Assembly (NCBI RefSeq): GCF_036250735.1
Contig: NZ_CP109430.1
Coordinates: forward strand, 10,664,001-10,728,000
Direction: 5' to 3'
DNA from: Streptosporangium sp. NBC_01495
GTDB taxonomy: Bacteria > Actinomycetota > Actinomycetes > Streptosporangiales > Streptosporangiaceae
DNA: 64,000 bases
Under the pieces are notes generated by a model. That model was not told the DNA's origin. It did not search any database and saw only the letters and a list, made by a program, of their open reading frames with translations. Of this stretch, positions 32,729 through 41,803 are shown piece after piece (positions within the stretch are counted from its first letter, which is position 1; every line of letters begins with the position of its first letter). The position numbers were made by a program, and so were the translations under genes.

Positions 32729-33832
32729 GTGACCGACGTCTTCGGGCTGTCCCACAAGGACGCGGGCCCGGCAACCGGCCAGGCGAGGCACGAGCAGGTC
32801 GTCTTCTGCTCCGACGAGCGAAGCGGCCTCCACGCGATCATCGCCATCCACAACACCGCCCTGGGCCCCGGCCTGGGCGGCACCAGGTTCTATCCCTACG
32901 AGAGCGAGCAGGCCGCGCTGGCGGACGTGCTCAACCTCTCGCGGGCGATGGCCTACAAGAACGCCCTGGCGGGACTCGACCTCGGTGGCGGCAAGGCCGT
33001 CATCATCGGCGATCCGGCGACGGACAAGAGCGAGGCGCTGCTGCGCGCCTACGGCAGGTTCGTCCAGTCGCTCGGGGGCCGCTACTACACGGCGTGCGAC
33101 GTCGGCACCTACAGCGAGGACATGGACATCGTGGCCCGCGAGTGCTCGTACGTGACCGGCCGCACGCTGGCCAACGGCGGGGCCGGCGACTCGTCGATCC
33201 TGACCGCCCTCGGCGTGTTCCAGGGCATGCGCGCCGCCGCCGAGCACGCGTACGGGACGCCGACGCTGCGCGGCAGGCGTGTCGGCGTGGAGGGCGTGGG
33301 CAAGGTCGGCCACCGCCTGGTCGGCCATCTGATCGAGGACGGCGCGGAGGTCGTGGTCTGCGACGTGAGCGAGCGGGCCGTGGAGCGGCTGCGGCGGATC
33401 CACCCCCAGGTCGAGGTCGTCGCCGACCGGCTGGAGATCACCGCCGCCGACGTCGACGTCTACGCGCCGTGCGCCCTCGGCGGGGCGCTGGACGACGAGA
33501 CGGTGGCCCGCCTGCGCGCCACGATCGTCTGCGGCGGGGCCAACAACCAGCTGGCCCACCCCGGCGTGGAGAAGCAGCTCGCCGACCGCGGGATCCTCTA
33601 CGCGCCCGACTACGTGGTCAACTCCGGCGGCGTCATCCAGGTCGCGGACGAGATCAGGGGGTTCAACATGGAGCGGGCGCAGGCAAAGGCCACCCAGATC
33701 TACGACACGACTCTCAAGATCTTCTCCAGCGCGGCGGAGGATGGCGTTCCCCCGGCCGTCGCAGCCGATAGGCTGGCTGAGCGCAGAATGTCGGAAGTCG
33801 GGCGAATTAGGGGCATTTGGCTGGGCCACTAG
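32729..33832 (+). CDS. vdh: Valine (Glu/Leu/Phe/Val-type) dehydrogenase
   Basis: 367 aa, GTG start. It oxidatively deaminates branched-chain L-amino acids with NAD+. The catalytic domain carries MAYKNALAGLDLGGGKAVIIGDP (substrate and catalytic Lys), CDVGTYSEDMD and VTGRTLANGGAGDSS. The NAD domain has GRRVGVEGVGKVGHRLVGHL (GxGxxG) and ends CGGANNQLAHP, YVVNSGGVIQVADE. In Streptomyces this enzyme supplies branched 2-oxoacids for fatty acid and polyketide starters. The branched-chain 2-oxoacid dehydrogenase genes at 54.6-58.2 kb would act on its products. Confidence 0.92.
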   Translation: MTDVFGLSHKDAGPATGQARHEQVVFCSDERSGLHAIIAIHNTALGPGLGGTRFYPYESEQAALADVLNLSRAMAYKNALAGLDLGGGKAVIIGDPATDKSEALLRAYGRFVQSLGGRYYTACDVGTYSEDMDIVARECSYVTGRTLANGGAGDSSILTALGVFQGMRAAAEHAYGTPTLRGRRVGVEGVGKVGHRLVGHLIEDGAEVVVCDVSERAVERLRRIHPQVEVVADRLEITAADVDVYAPCALGGALDDETVARLRATIVCGGANNQLAHPGVEKQLADRGILYAPDYVVNSGGVIQVADEIRGFNMERAQAKATQIYDTTLKIFSSAAEDGVPPAVAADRLAERRMSEVGRIRGIWLGH

Positions 33833-33897
33833 CCCCACACGCCCATACGACGTACCGAGCCGGGCGTAAAACGGGTACGGTTGTAGGCGAACGAGAG

Positions 33898-33924
33898 CTG
33901 ACGCCTCAAGTCAGGTGGCGTCAG
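33898..33924 (+). terminator. Inverted repeat CTGACGCC-N11-GGCGTCAG between vdh and the DUF3073 gene
   Basis: Perfect 8-bp arms 33898-33905 and 33917-33924, 66 bp after vdh. It may end the vdh transcript or sit in the DUF3073 leader. Confidence 0.45.
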
Positions 33925-33982
33925 TGCGTGGTGCGTTAGCGACGAGGGGTCGGGCACGACCCCACACGAGGGGGTCGAGCCA

Positions 33983-34216
33983 ATGGGGCGCGGCCGAGCA
34001 AAGGCCAAGCAGGTCAAGGTTGCTCGCCAGCTGAAGTACAACAGCGGTGGCACTGATCTTGAGCGTCTGCGCGACGAGCTCGGAGTCAGAGACGACTCCA
34101 TCCACAATGACGACTCCAACGACGCCTACGACGAGCTGGCGGATCGGTACGCCGATTACGCCGATGACTTCGGCTCCGGAGATGACCGCGACGACGGGAC
34201 ATCCGGCCGCCGCTAG
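33983..34216 (+). CDS. DUF3073 protein
   Basis: 77 aa: a basic head (GRGRAKAKQVKVARQLKY) and a strongly acidic, Tyr-containing tail (RDDSIHNDDSNDAYDEL, YADDFGSGDDRDD). This charge-split small protein is found across actinobacteria next to purM. The function is unknown; a nucleic-acid-binding or chaperone-like role is only a guess. ATG 33983 is preceded by GAGGGGG. It is followed by three hairpins before convergent purM. Confidence 0.9.
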   Translation: MGRGRAKAKQVKVARQLKYNSGGTDLERLRDELGVRDDSIHNDDSNDAYDELADRYADYADDFGSGDDRDDGTSGRR

Positions 34217-34243
34217 GCGGATTTCAGGTTGACGTGAGCAGGG

Positions 34244-34273
34244 CACCCGGCGGTGGGCACAAGCCGCCGGGTG
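34244..34273 (+). terminator. Terminator after the DUF3073 gene
   Basis: The 10-bp perfect stem 34244-34253/34264-34273 is followed by TTCTTCT, close to a classical Rho-independent terminator. Confidence 0.85.
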
Positions 34274-34302
34274 TTCTTCTCGCTACGAGTCGAAAATATG
34301 CG

Positions 34303-34328
34303 GCGCTCCGGTGGTCCGGAGCGCTTTT
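34303..34328. terminator. Bidirectional terminator between DUF3073 and purM genes
   Basis: The 9-bp perfect stem 34303-34311/34316-34324 with the loop TGGT is followed by TTTT on the plus strand and by TATTTT a few bases on in the minus direction. Confidence 0.85.
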
Positions 34329-34392
34329 CGCCATACCCGCCGCACACCCGGCGCGTCCCCGGTACCCGCCGCATACCCGGCCACCTCCGGCG

Positions 34393-34431
34393 CGTCCCCG
34401 CCCGGCCGGTGGCACCGGCCGGGCGGGGACG
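34393..34431 (-). terminator. 17-bp hairpin at the purM 3' end
   Basis: Perfect stem 34393-34409/34415-34431 with the loop TGGCA, 41 bp after the purM stop. No T tract. Confidence 0.7.
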
Positions 34432-34471
34432 AGGAACGCGCGAGGCTATCTCCCGGAGGGGAGGGCGCGGA

Positions 34472-35497
34472 TCAGCGGAAACGTGCCTGGCCCGAGCCCT
34501 CGACGATCTCGCCGAGCACCCAGGCGGGCAGGTTCCGCTCGCCGAGCAGCGCGAGGGCGGGCTCCACGGCCTCGGCCGGGACGACCGCGGCCATGCCCAC
34601 GCCCAGGTTGAACGTCCGGTCCATGTCGGCCTGGGCCACCCCGCCGTGCCCCGCGAGCACCTCGAAGACGGCGGGCGGGGTCCACGACGAGCGGTCGAGC
34701 AGCGCGTCCAGCCCGGGGGGCAGCGAGCGGGACAGGTTGCCCGCCAGTCCGCCGCCCGTGATGTGGGCGTACGCGTGGACGTCGACCGCGCGGGCCAGCT
34801 CCAGGCAGTCGAGGGAGTAGATCCTGGTCGGCTCCAGGAGCTCCTCGCCCAGTGTCCGCCCCAGCTCGGGCAGCTCGGCCTCCAGCGACAGCCCGGCCCG
34901 GTCGATGATGTGCCTGACCAGCGAGTAGCCGTTGGAGTGCACGCCGGAGGAGGCGAGCGCGAGGACCACGTCGCCCGCGCGGACCCTGTCGCGGCCGAGC
35001 ATCCTGTCGGCCTCCACCACCCCGGTGGCGGCGCCCGCGAGGTCGTACTCGCCGGCCTCCATGGCCCCGGGGTGCTCGGCGGTCTCCCCGCCGACGAGGG
35101 CGCAGCCCGCCAGGCGGCAGCCCTCGGCGACGCCGCCCACGATCTCGGCGATCCGCTCGGGGACCACCTTGCCGCAGGCGATGTAGTCGGTCATGAACAG
35201 CGGCTCGGCGCCGCAGACCACCAGGTCGTCGACGACCATGCCGACCAGGTCGATCCCGATCGTGTCGTGCTTGTCCAGCCGCTGGGCCAGCATGACCTTG
35301 GTGCCGACGCCGTCGGTCGACGTGGTGAGCAACGGCCGCCTGTACGACAGCAGGGCCGAGGCGTCGAAGAGGCCGGCGAAGCCGCTGGCGTCGTCCACGA
35401 CCTCCGGCCTGCGCGCCCGCGCGACCTTCGACCTCATCAGCTCGACGGCGCGCTCGCCCGCGTCGATGTCCACTCCGGCGGCCGCGTAGCTGGTCAT
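34472..35497 (-). CDS. purM: Phosphoribosylformylglycinamidine cyclo-ligase (AIR synthetase)
   Basis: 341 aa. It closes FGAM to AIR using ATP, the fifth step of purine synthesis. Typical blocks: RRPLLTTSTDGVGTKVMLAQ, DLVGMVVDDLVVCGAEPLFMTDYIAC (nucleotide and substrate loops), LVGGETAEHPG, LASSGVHSNGYSLVR and AYAHITGGGLAGNLSR. GAGAGG precedes ATG 35497. It lies 28 bp after purF in the same operon, the conserved actinobacterial order. Confidence 0.96.
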   Translation of the reverse strand: MTSYAAAGVDIDAGERAVELMRSKVARARRPEVVDDASGFAGLFDASALLSYRRPLLTTSTDGVGTKVMLAQRLDKHDTIGIDLVGMVVDDLVVCGAEPLFMTDYIACGKVVPERIAEIVGGVAEGCRLAGCALVGGETAEHPGAMEAGEYDLAGAATGVVEADRMLGRDRVRAGDVVLALASSGVHSNGYSLVRHIIDRAGLSLEAELPELGRTLGEELLEPTRIYSLDCLELARAVDVHAYAHITGGGLAGNLSRSLPPGLDALLDRSSWTPPAVFEVLAGHGGVAQADMDRTFNLGVGMAAVVPAEAVEPALALLGERNLPAWVLGEIVEGSGQARFR

Positions 35498-35525
35498 GAG
35501 GCCTCTCTCTGCGCGCCCGGCCCGC

Positions 35526-36971
35526 TCAACGCTTGGCCTCCAGCACGTACTTGCCCACGTTGTCCTGGTCGATCGGGATCGGATACTCGCCGTCGAAGCA
35601 GGCGCGGCAGAGCCGGTCCGCGGGGATCGTGGTGGCCGCGGTCAGGCCCTCCAGCGAGATGTATCCGAGCGAGTCGGCGCCGAGCGAGGCGCGGATCTCC
35701 TCCACGCTGAGCGAACCGGCGATCAGCTCGGCCCGGGTGGCGAAGTCGATGCCGTAGAAGCACGGCCAGCTGACCGGCGGGGAGGAGATCCGGACGTGCA
35801 CCTCCAGGGCACCCGCCTCGCGCAGCATCTTGACGATCGCCCGCTGCGTGTTGCCCCGCACGATCGAGTCGTCCACGACCACCAGGCGCTTGCCCGCGAC
35901 GACCTCTTTCAGCGGGTTGAGCTTCAGCCGGATGCCCAGCTGGCGGATCGTCTGGGACGGCTGGATGAAGGTCCGGCCCACGTAGGAATTCTTGACCAGA
36001 CCTTGACCGTAGGGGATCCCGCTCTCCTCGGCGTAGCCGACGGCGGCGGGGGTGCCCGACTCGGGGGTCGGGATGACCAGGTCGGCCTCGACCGGGTGCT
36101 CGCGGGCCAGCACGCGGCCGACCTCGACGCGCGTGGTCTGCACGCCGCGCCCGGCGATCGTGGTGTCGGGGCGGGCGAGGTAGACGTACTCGAACAGGCA
36201 GCCCTTGGGCTCGGCGAGCGCGAACCTGCGCGAGCGCACGCCGCGCTCGTCGATGGTGATCAGCTCGCCCGGCTCGATCTCGCGGACGAACGTGGCGCCC
36301 ACGATGTCCAGCGCCGCGGTCTCCGAGGCGACCACCCAGCCGCGCTCCAGGCGTCCCAGGACCAGCGGGCGGACGCCCTGCGGGTCACGGGCCGCGTAGA
36401 GGGTCTTCTCGTCCATGAAGACGAGCGAGTAGGCGCCTCTGATCTGCGGAAGCAGCTCGGCGGCGGCGTCGTCGATCGACTGGCTGCGGTCCTGGGCCAG
36501 GAGTGTCGTCAGCACCTCGGTGTCGGTGGTCGCCCGGGTGGACCCGGGGGCCAGACGCCTGGCCAGCTCCGGGGTGTTGATCAGGTTTCCGTTGTGGGCG
36601 AGCGCGAGCCCGCCGGACTCGGTCGAGCTCAGCGTCGGCTGGGCGTTCTCCCAGACGCTCGATCCGGTCGTCGAGTAGCGGCAGTGGCCGATCGCCAGAT
36701 GGCCGCGGAGGGTCCCGAGCACGGACTCGTCGAAGACCTGGGCCACCAGGCCCATGTCCTTGTAGACGAGGATCCTGCTGCCCTCGCTGACCGCGATGCC
36801 CGCGGACTCCTGGCCGCGGTGCTGCAACGCATACAGCCCGTAGTAGGTGAGTTTGGAGACTTCCTCCCCAGGGGCCCACACCCCGAAGACGCCACATGCG
36901 TCCTTCGGAGGTCGGTCGTGGAGGTCAAGGTCATGGCTCAGATGGCCGTCGCCCTTCAGCACATGCTTCAT
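35526..36971 (-). CDS. purF: Amidophosphoribosyltransferase
   Basis: 481 aa. It transfers the glutamine amide nitrogen to PRPP, the committed step of purine synthesis. The Ntn glutaminase nucleophile is Cys26 in DACGVFGVWAPG, after a 25-residue propeptide that must be removed. The PRPP loop is RLVVVDDSIVRGNTQ. CHFC-type iron-sulfur cysteines may be present in the C-terminal half (CRACFDGEYP), as in Bacillus-type enzymes. It starts the purF-purM operon and is divergent from the DUF4190 gene with a 160-bp gap. Confidence 0.96.
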   Translation of the reverse strand: MKHVLKGDGHLSHDLDLHDRPPKDACGVFGVWAPGEEVSKLTYYGLYALQHRGQESAGIAVSEGSRILVYKDMGLVAQVFDESVLGTLRGHLAIGHCRYSTTGSSVWENAQPTLSSTESGGLALAHNGNLINTPELARRLAPGSTRATTDTEVLTTLLAQDRSQSIDDAAAELLPQIRGAYSLVFMDEKTLYAARDPQGVRPLVLGRLERGWVVASETAALDIVGATFVREIEPGELITIDERGVRSRRFALAEPKGCLFEYVYLARPDTTIAGRGVQTTRVEVGRVLAREHPVEADLVIPTPESGTPAAVGYAEESGIPYGQGLVKNSYVGRTFIQPSQTIRQLGIRLKLNPLKEVVAGKRLVVVDDSIVRGNTQRAIVKMLREAGALEVHVRISSPPVSWPCFYGIDFATRAELIAGSLSVEEIRASLGADSLGYISLEGLTAATTIPADRLCRACFDGEYPIPIDQDNVGKYVLEAKR

Positions 36972-37131
36972 TCTAGGTCGGCTTGTTCCCTGCTCGCACC
37001 CAGGGTCCGTTCCGTGGCATGTCGCACCCTGACCGAACGATCATCGGTGTTTTGCCGTGTCAGCCTGTTTCGCCGATGCCCCACAGGGGAGTGTGAGATA
37101 TCCGGCATGCCCGAGCGTCGGGAGAAGAGAC

Positions 37132-38649
37132 GTGACAACACCTGTGGACCCGAACCAGCCCGATCCCCGGCGAGTGCCACGGGACAGGCGCTCCGACCAG
37201 GAAGGGTCCGGCTCGGAGGAGCCGCCGGACACCTCCGAGGAGGCGGCCGTCCCCGGCGAACACGAGCCCGAGCCCGCCGCCCCGGAACCGGCCGCCTGGC
37301 CCGTCCCTCCCTCGAACGAGCCACCCTCGTGGAGGCAGCCCGCCACCCCGGCGGGGGAGCCCACCGGCTGGACCGAGCCTTCCGGTTCCGCCGAGCCCTC
37401 CGGCGGGGCAGGGCCGACCGGGTGGACGGAGATCCCCGGCCGGGCCGAGCCGCCGGGCAGGGAGGCCGGAGAGGGGCCCGTGTGGGGATCGGGGGCGTCG
37501 ACGCCGCCGACCCCCCCGACGCCGTCGGTCCCGGAGCCGTGGGAGGAGCCGGATCCAGAGGCGCCCGTGCCCGACCCCAACGAGCCCTCGACCTGGCCGC
37601 CGTCCTCCGTTCCCGCCGAACCGCGGGTTCCGCCGCATCCGGACACGCCGTCCGCGCCGGAGGTGCCCCCGCCCGACCAGGCGGGTGGCCGGTACGCCAC
37701 GCCGGGGTCTCCGGGGTACCCGGGGTCTCCCGGGTACGAGGCGCCGGCGTCCGGGGCACGGGCGCAGGGGGCACCGGGTGGCCCGTCGCCGGAGGGAACG
37801 CCCGAGGGGGCCGGGGCGCCCGAGGGGCAGCCCTACACGGTGCCGGGCACCACGCCGTCCGCCTACCCCGGCTGGGAGGGCACCTCGGAGGCTCCCGGCG
37901 GGCCCGAGCATCCCGGGGCGGACCACCCCGAGACGCCGTCCGCCCCCACCCCGCCCTCGCGCTACGAGCCGCCGACGTCCTCCGAGGAGCCGACGGCTTC
38001 GCAGTGGCCCGCCGAGTCCGCCGGGGCCGCTGGAGCCGCCGGGGCCGCCGGTGGCTTCCAGGCGGAGGGGCCACCCGCTCCGGGCACCCCGGGCCATCCG
38101 GGGCGGCAGGACCAACCGCGGCGAACGGGTGAACAGGGCTACGGGCAGCAGGGCTACGGGGAGCAGCCGAGATACGGGGAGGCGCAGCAGGCCGGGCAGC
38201 CCTACGGCGATCCCGGGGGACCGCCGTCCGCGGCCGAACCCTCCCAGCCGCAGGGCGGCACGCCGTACCCGGCGCAGCCGGGCACGCCCGGCTATCCGTA
38301 CGCCACGCCCTATCCGGGGTATCCGGACGAGGGGCGCAGATCCGGCGGGGGGCTGGGCACCGCCACGCTCGTGCTCGGGATCGTCGCGATCCTGTCGCTC
38401 GTCGTCTGCGGCCTCGGCGTGCCGGTCGCGATCGTCGGCCTGATCGTCGGCATCGTCGCGCTCGCGAAGAAGTCCAGGCCGCGCCGGGCCTGGGTGGGGA
38501 TCGCGCTGAGCCTCCTCACCCTGGTGATCGCCGCGGTGTTCCTGAGCTGGCTCTACAGCAAGGTCGGCGACTGCGTGAACCTGCCTCCGGAGCTCCAGCG
38601 GCGCTGCGTCGAGGACAGGTTCGGCGTCCAGATCCCGCCCACCTCGTAA
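37132..38649 (+). CDS. DUF4190 membrane protein with very long Pro/Glu/Ser-rich cytoplasmic region
   Basis: 505 aa from GTG 37132 (GGGAGA upstream). Residues 1-400 are low complexity and disordered: many Pro, Glu, Gly and Thr, with GYGQQGYGEQ and TPGYPYATPYPGYP near the end. Residues about 405-480 are the DUF4190 unit with two helices (TATLVLGIVAILSLVVCGLG and VAIVGLIVGIVALAKKS, then AWVGIALSLLTLVIAAVFLSWL). A short tail has two Cys (DCVNLPPELQRRC). The function is unknown. The extreme Pro content may serve as a protein-docking platform at the membrane. Confidence 0.75.
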   Translation: MTTPVDPNQPDPRRVPRDRRSDQEGSGSEEPPDTSEEAAVPGEHEPEPAAPEPAAWPVPPSNEPPSWRQPATPAGEPTGWTEPSGSAEPSGGAGPTGWTEIPGRAEPPGREAGEGPVWGSGASTPPTPPTPSVPEPWEEPDPEAPVPDPNEPSTWPPSSVPAEPRVPPHPDTPSAPEVPPPDQAGGRYATPGSPGYPGSPGYEAPASGARAQGAPGGPSPEGTPEGAGAPEGQPYTVPGTTPSAYPGWEGTSEAPGGPEHPGADHPETPSAPTPPSRYEPPTSSEEPTASQWPAESAGAAGAAGAAGGFQAEGPPAPGTPGHPGRQDQPRRTGEQGYGQQGYGEQPRYGEAQQAGQPYGDPGGPPSAAEPSQPQGGTPYPAQPGTPGYPYATPYPGYPDEGRRSGGGLGTATLVLGIVAILSLVVCGLGVPVAIVGLIVGIVALAKKSRPRRAWVGIALSLLTLVIAAVFLSWLYSKVGDCVNLPPELQRRCVEDRFGVQIPPTS

Positions 38650-38682
38650 CGGCCGGTGGGGCTCACGGCGTATCCGGGGCGG

Positions 38683-39138
38683 CTATCGGAGAGGCAGGTG
38701 GCCGGACAGGTCGGCGCGGGCCCCGCTCGCCGCGATCTTGCCGGCGGCCATCGCCTCGGACCAGGTCAGGCCGCCGGTGGCGAGTTCCAGCCAGGTGCGC
38801 GCGTCGGTCTCCACCACGTTGGGCGGGGTGCCCCGGGTATGGCGGGGGCCCTCGACGCACTGCACCGCCGCGTAGGGCGGGACCCGGACCTCGACGGTCC
38901 TGCCAGGCGCGGCCGTCGCCAGCTCGTCCAGCAGGTGCCGTACGGCGAAGCGAGTGATCTCCCGTTCCGGGCGGACCTCTCGCCCGAAGGCTCGCAGCAC
39001 CACGCTCACGCAGGCGCCCAGCAGTGCCGCGAGCCCCCCGGGCCCGTCGTAGGGCGGCTCGTCGAGGGCGCTCAGCTGGGTGTCGAGGGCGGCGCGGACC
39101 TTGGCCGTGTCGGGTTTGTGAGGTGGCACGCCCTCCAT
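38683..39138 (-). CDS. Sterol-carrier-protein-fold small protein
   Basis: 151 aa from ATG 39138; the frame stays open into a repeat array upstream (to 39381), but that part is repeat-derived and unlikely to be translated. The pattern DTAKVRAALDTQLSALDE, AVRHLLDELATAAPGRTVEVRVPPYAAVQCVEG, VVETDARTWLELATGGLTWSEAMAAGKI matches the SCP2-like lipid-binding fold found beside purF in streptomycetes. No lipid specificity can be assigned. The strong GGxxTWxEAxxxGxIxxSG end is the family signature. Confidence 0.8.
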   Translation of the reverse strand: MEGVPPHKPDTAKVRAALDTQLSALDEPPYDGPGGLAALLGACVSVVLRAFGREVRPEREITRFAVRHLLDELATAAPGRTVEVRVPPYAAVQCVEGPRHTRGTPPNVVETDARTWLELATGGLTWSEAMAAGKIAASGARADLSGHLPLR

Positions 39139-39249
39139 GATGCCCGCCGGAGCCTCATCTCCGGACAACTCTCCGGACAGCGCGACACCCGCTCCCTCCC
39201 GGGCGGATCGTCCGGGAGGTACGGGCCCGCCGGGCGACTCGTACCTCCG

Positions 39250-39462
39250 GGGCGGTGCGACGGCCCGCACGGGTGGCTCGTCCGGTTCGTCCGGGCGGCG
39301 CGACGACCGGTGTGGGCGGCCTGTCAGGGCGGCGCGATGTCCGCACGCGAGCGGTTCGTCCGGACGGTGCGATGTCCGCACGGGCGGCTTGTCCGGGCGG
39401 TGCGACGGTCCGTGCGGGCGGCCCGTCCGGGGGCGCGAAACCCGCCCGAACAGCTCGTTCGG
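39250..39462. repeat. 33-35 bp tandem repeat, about six degenerate copies
   Basis: Core GGCGGTGCGAYGTCCGCAC plus GGGCGGCTTGTCCG; clear copies near 39293, 39327, 39362, 39395 and 39429. It occupies most of the 423-bp gap 39139-39561 between the divergent SCP-like and phoX genes, so both promoters must lie within or beside it. Confidence 0.75.
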
Positions 39463-39561
39463 GTAAACGGTTCATCATCCAGGCAAACGTCGTTCACCTC
39501 CGGTTCGGCTGGCACACGTAGCCTCCGGGCCGAAAGACCTCGCCCCTTTTTGGAGGACCCT

Positions 39562-41664
39562 GTGGCGAACATGTCGCCGCGCCGACTGCTCCCCCTGCTC
39601 ACGAGCCCTCACAAGGGTGGACGCAGCGCGCTCACCTGCCGGTTCCGCTGCGGTGACCAGTGCGCCCACGATGTAATGAACACCAGCGACAACACCTACT
39701 TCGGTGACGTGGTCGCCGAGGCGATGAGCCGCCGCGGCATGCTGCGCGCCGGTGCCCTGGGCGCGATCGTCGCCGGGGTCGGGATCGGTACGGCGGTCCC
39801 CGCCCTCGCCGACCCGGACGTGGACGCGAACAGGTCCCACGGCAACGGCCATGGCAACGGACACGGCAACGGCCACGGCCAGAAGAGCGGTCTCCGCTTC
39901 ACCGCGATCGCGCCGAACACCAACGACAAGATCACGGTCCCCGCGGGCTACCTGTCGGCGGTCGTGGTGCGCTGGGGCGACCCGGTGCTGCCCGGCGCCC
40001 CCGCGTTCGACTTCGAGAAGCAGACGGCCGCCGCGCAGGCCAAGCAGTTCGGCTACAACTGCGACTACGTCACCCTCTTCCCGATGGGGCAGAACCGGGG
40101 TCTGCTCTGGGTCAACCACGAGTACACCGACGAGAACCTGATGTTCCGCGGTTACACGGACGGCACCTCCGCGACGGAGGAGCAGATCAAGATCGGGCTG
40201 GCCGCGCACGGCGGCTCGGTGGTCGAGATCGAGCGGGCGGGCGGGTCCGGCCAGTGGAAGCTGGTCACCCGGGGTTCCCGCCGTTACAACCGCCGCATCA
40301 CCGTGCACACCCCCATGAAGTTCACCGGCCCGGCCGCCGGCAGCGCTCTGCTGAAGACCGCCGCCGACCCCAAGGGCACCACGCCGGTCGGCATGCTGAA
40401 CAACTGCGCGGGCGGCACCACGCCGTGGGGCACGGTGCTCAGCGGCGAGGAGAACTTCAACCAGTACTTCGTCAACGGCAACGGTGTCCCCGAGGCGCAG
40501 AAGCCGTACCTCACCCGGTACGGGGTGAGCGCCACCACGGGCATCCCGAGCGGCAACCGCAGGTTCGACCGGGTCGAGGAGCGTTTCGACCTGGCCAAGC
40601 ACCCGAACGAGATCAACCGCACCGGCTGGATCGTGGAGATCGACCCGTTCGACCCCGACTCCACCCCGATCAAGCGCACCGCCCTGGGCAGGCTCGCCCA
40701 CGAGGGCGCCACCACCTCCCTGGCCGCCGACGGCCGGGTGGTCGCCTACATGGGCGACGACTCCCGGTTCGAGTACGTCTACAAGTTCGTCTCCCGGGAG
40801 CGCTACATCCGGGGCTTCGACCGGCACAACCGGACCCTGCTGGACGACGGCACGCTGTACGTGGCGAAGTTCACCGGCGACAGCCCGGCCGCCGAGATCG
40901 ACGGCACCGGCAAGCTCCCCGCCGACGGGCAGTTCGACGGCTCGGGCGAGTGGATCCCGCTGGTCACCGGCAAGGTCTCGCACGTTCCGGGGATGACGGC
41001 CGCCGAGGTGCTCGTCTACACGCGTACGGCGGCCGACAAGGTCGGGGCGACCAAGATGGACCGTCCCGAGGACGTGGAGCGCAACCCCGTCACCGGCGGC
41101 GTCTACGTGGCCCTGACCAACAACACCAACCGGACCCCGGCCCAGGTGGACGAGGCCAACCCGCGCCCGGCCAACAAGCACGGCCACATCCTGGAGATCA
41201 CCGAGCGGCGCAACGACGCCGGGGCCACGACCTTCGCCTGGTCCCTGCCCCTGGTCTGCGGCGACCCGAACGACCCGGCGACCTACTTCGCGGGGTTCGA
41301 CAAGACCAAGGTGTCGGCGATCTCCTGCCCGGACAACGTCGCCTTCGACGCCGACGGCAACCTCTGGATCTCCACCGACGGCAGCCAGCTCGGCGCCCAC
41401 GACGGCCTGTTCGCCATGCCGGTCCGCGGTTCCGAGCGCGGCTACCTGAAGCAGTTCCTGAGCGTGCCGGTCGGCGCGGAGACCTGCGGCCCGCTGGTCA
41501 CCGCGGACCAGCGCAGCGTCTTCGTGGCCGTGCAGCACCCCGGTGAGACCACCGGCGCCACCCCCGAGGCCCCCACCAGCCACTGGCCTGACGGTGGCGC
41601 CTCCCAGCCCCGCCCGTCCGTCGTGGTCGCCTGGCACGCGAAGGGCGGCAAGATCGGCTCCTGA
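39562..41664 (+). CDS. phoX: PhoX-family alkaline phosphatase, Tat-exported
   Basis: 700 aa from GTG 39562 (GGAGG at 5 nt). After about 50 residues including the PhoX-typical HKGGRSALTCRFRCGDQCAH and NTSDNTYFGDVVAEAMS comes a twin-arginine signal (SRRGMLRAGALGAIVAG, cleavage after PALA). A His/Gly/Asn linker (SHGNGHGNGHGNGHG) precedes the beta-propeller with NCAGGTTPWGTVLSGEENFN, GRLAHEGATTSLAADGRVV, DRPEDVERNPVTGGVYVALTNN, CPDNVAFDADGNLWISTDG. PhoX uses Fe/Ca to release phosphate from organophosphates outside the cell, usually under PhoP control. Confidence 0.93.
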   Translation: MANMSPRRLLPLLTSPHKGGRSALTCRFRCGDQCAHDVMNTSDNTYFGDVVAEAMSRRGMLRAGALGAIVAGVGIGTAVPALADPDVDANRSHGNGHGNGHGNGHGQKSGLRFTAIAPNTNDKITVPAGYLSAVVVRWGDPVLPGAPAFDFEKQTAAAQAKQFGYNCDYVTLFPMGQNRGLLWVNHEYTDENLMFRGYTDGTSATEEQIKIGLAAHGGSVVEIERAGGSGQWKLVTRGSRRYNRRITVHTPMKFTGPAAGSALLKTAADPKGTTPVGMLNNCAGGTTPWGTVLSGEENFNQYFVNGNGVPEAQKPYLTRYGVSATTGIPSGNRRFDRVEERFDLAKHPNEINRTGWIVEIDPFDPDSTPIKRTALGRLAHEGATTSLAADGRVVAYMGDDSRFEYVYKFVSRERYIRGFDRHNRTLLDDGTLYVAKFTGDSPAAEIDGTGKLPADGQFDGSGEWIPLVTGKVSHVPGMTAAEVLVYTRTAADKVGATKMDRPEDVERNPVTGGVYVALTNNTNRTPAQVDEANPRPANKHGHILEITERRNDAGATTFAWSLPLVCGDPNDPATYFAGFDKTKVSAISCPDNVAFDADGNLWISTDGSQLGAHDGLFAMPVRGSERGYLKQFLSVPVGAETCGPLVTADQRSVFVAVQHPGETTGATPEAPTSHWPDGGASQPRPSVVVAWHAKGGKIGS

Positions 41665-41700
41665 TCCGGCCACCGGTCCGCGCTCCTTCATCGGTCCGCG

Positions 41701-41737
41701 CCGGCTCGCGCCCTCCCCTCCGAGGGGCGCGAGCCGG
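41701..41737. terminator. Hairpin between phoX and the convergent MFS gene
   Basis: The 13-bp stem CCGGCTCGCGCCC (41701-41713) pairs with the arm ending at 41737, with a GC-rich inner loop. Confidence 0.7.
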
Positions 41738-41803
41738 TGCCGTTCCACGTGTGCGGGGGTTCTCCGCGTGTGGGAGCGCCGCTCAGTGCGCGGGGAGCTC
41801 CTC

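Noticed and set aside
39139..39381. N-terminal extension of the SCP-like protein
   Set aside because: It is translated from the 34-bp repeat array and has Arg/Pro low complexity; homologous proteins start near ATG 39138.
39475..41748. 757-codon minus-strand frame opposite phoX
   Set aside because: phoX has a Tat signal and full family motifs; the antisense frame has none.
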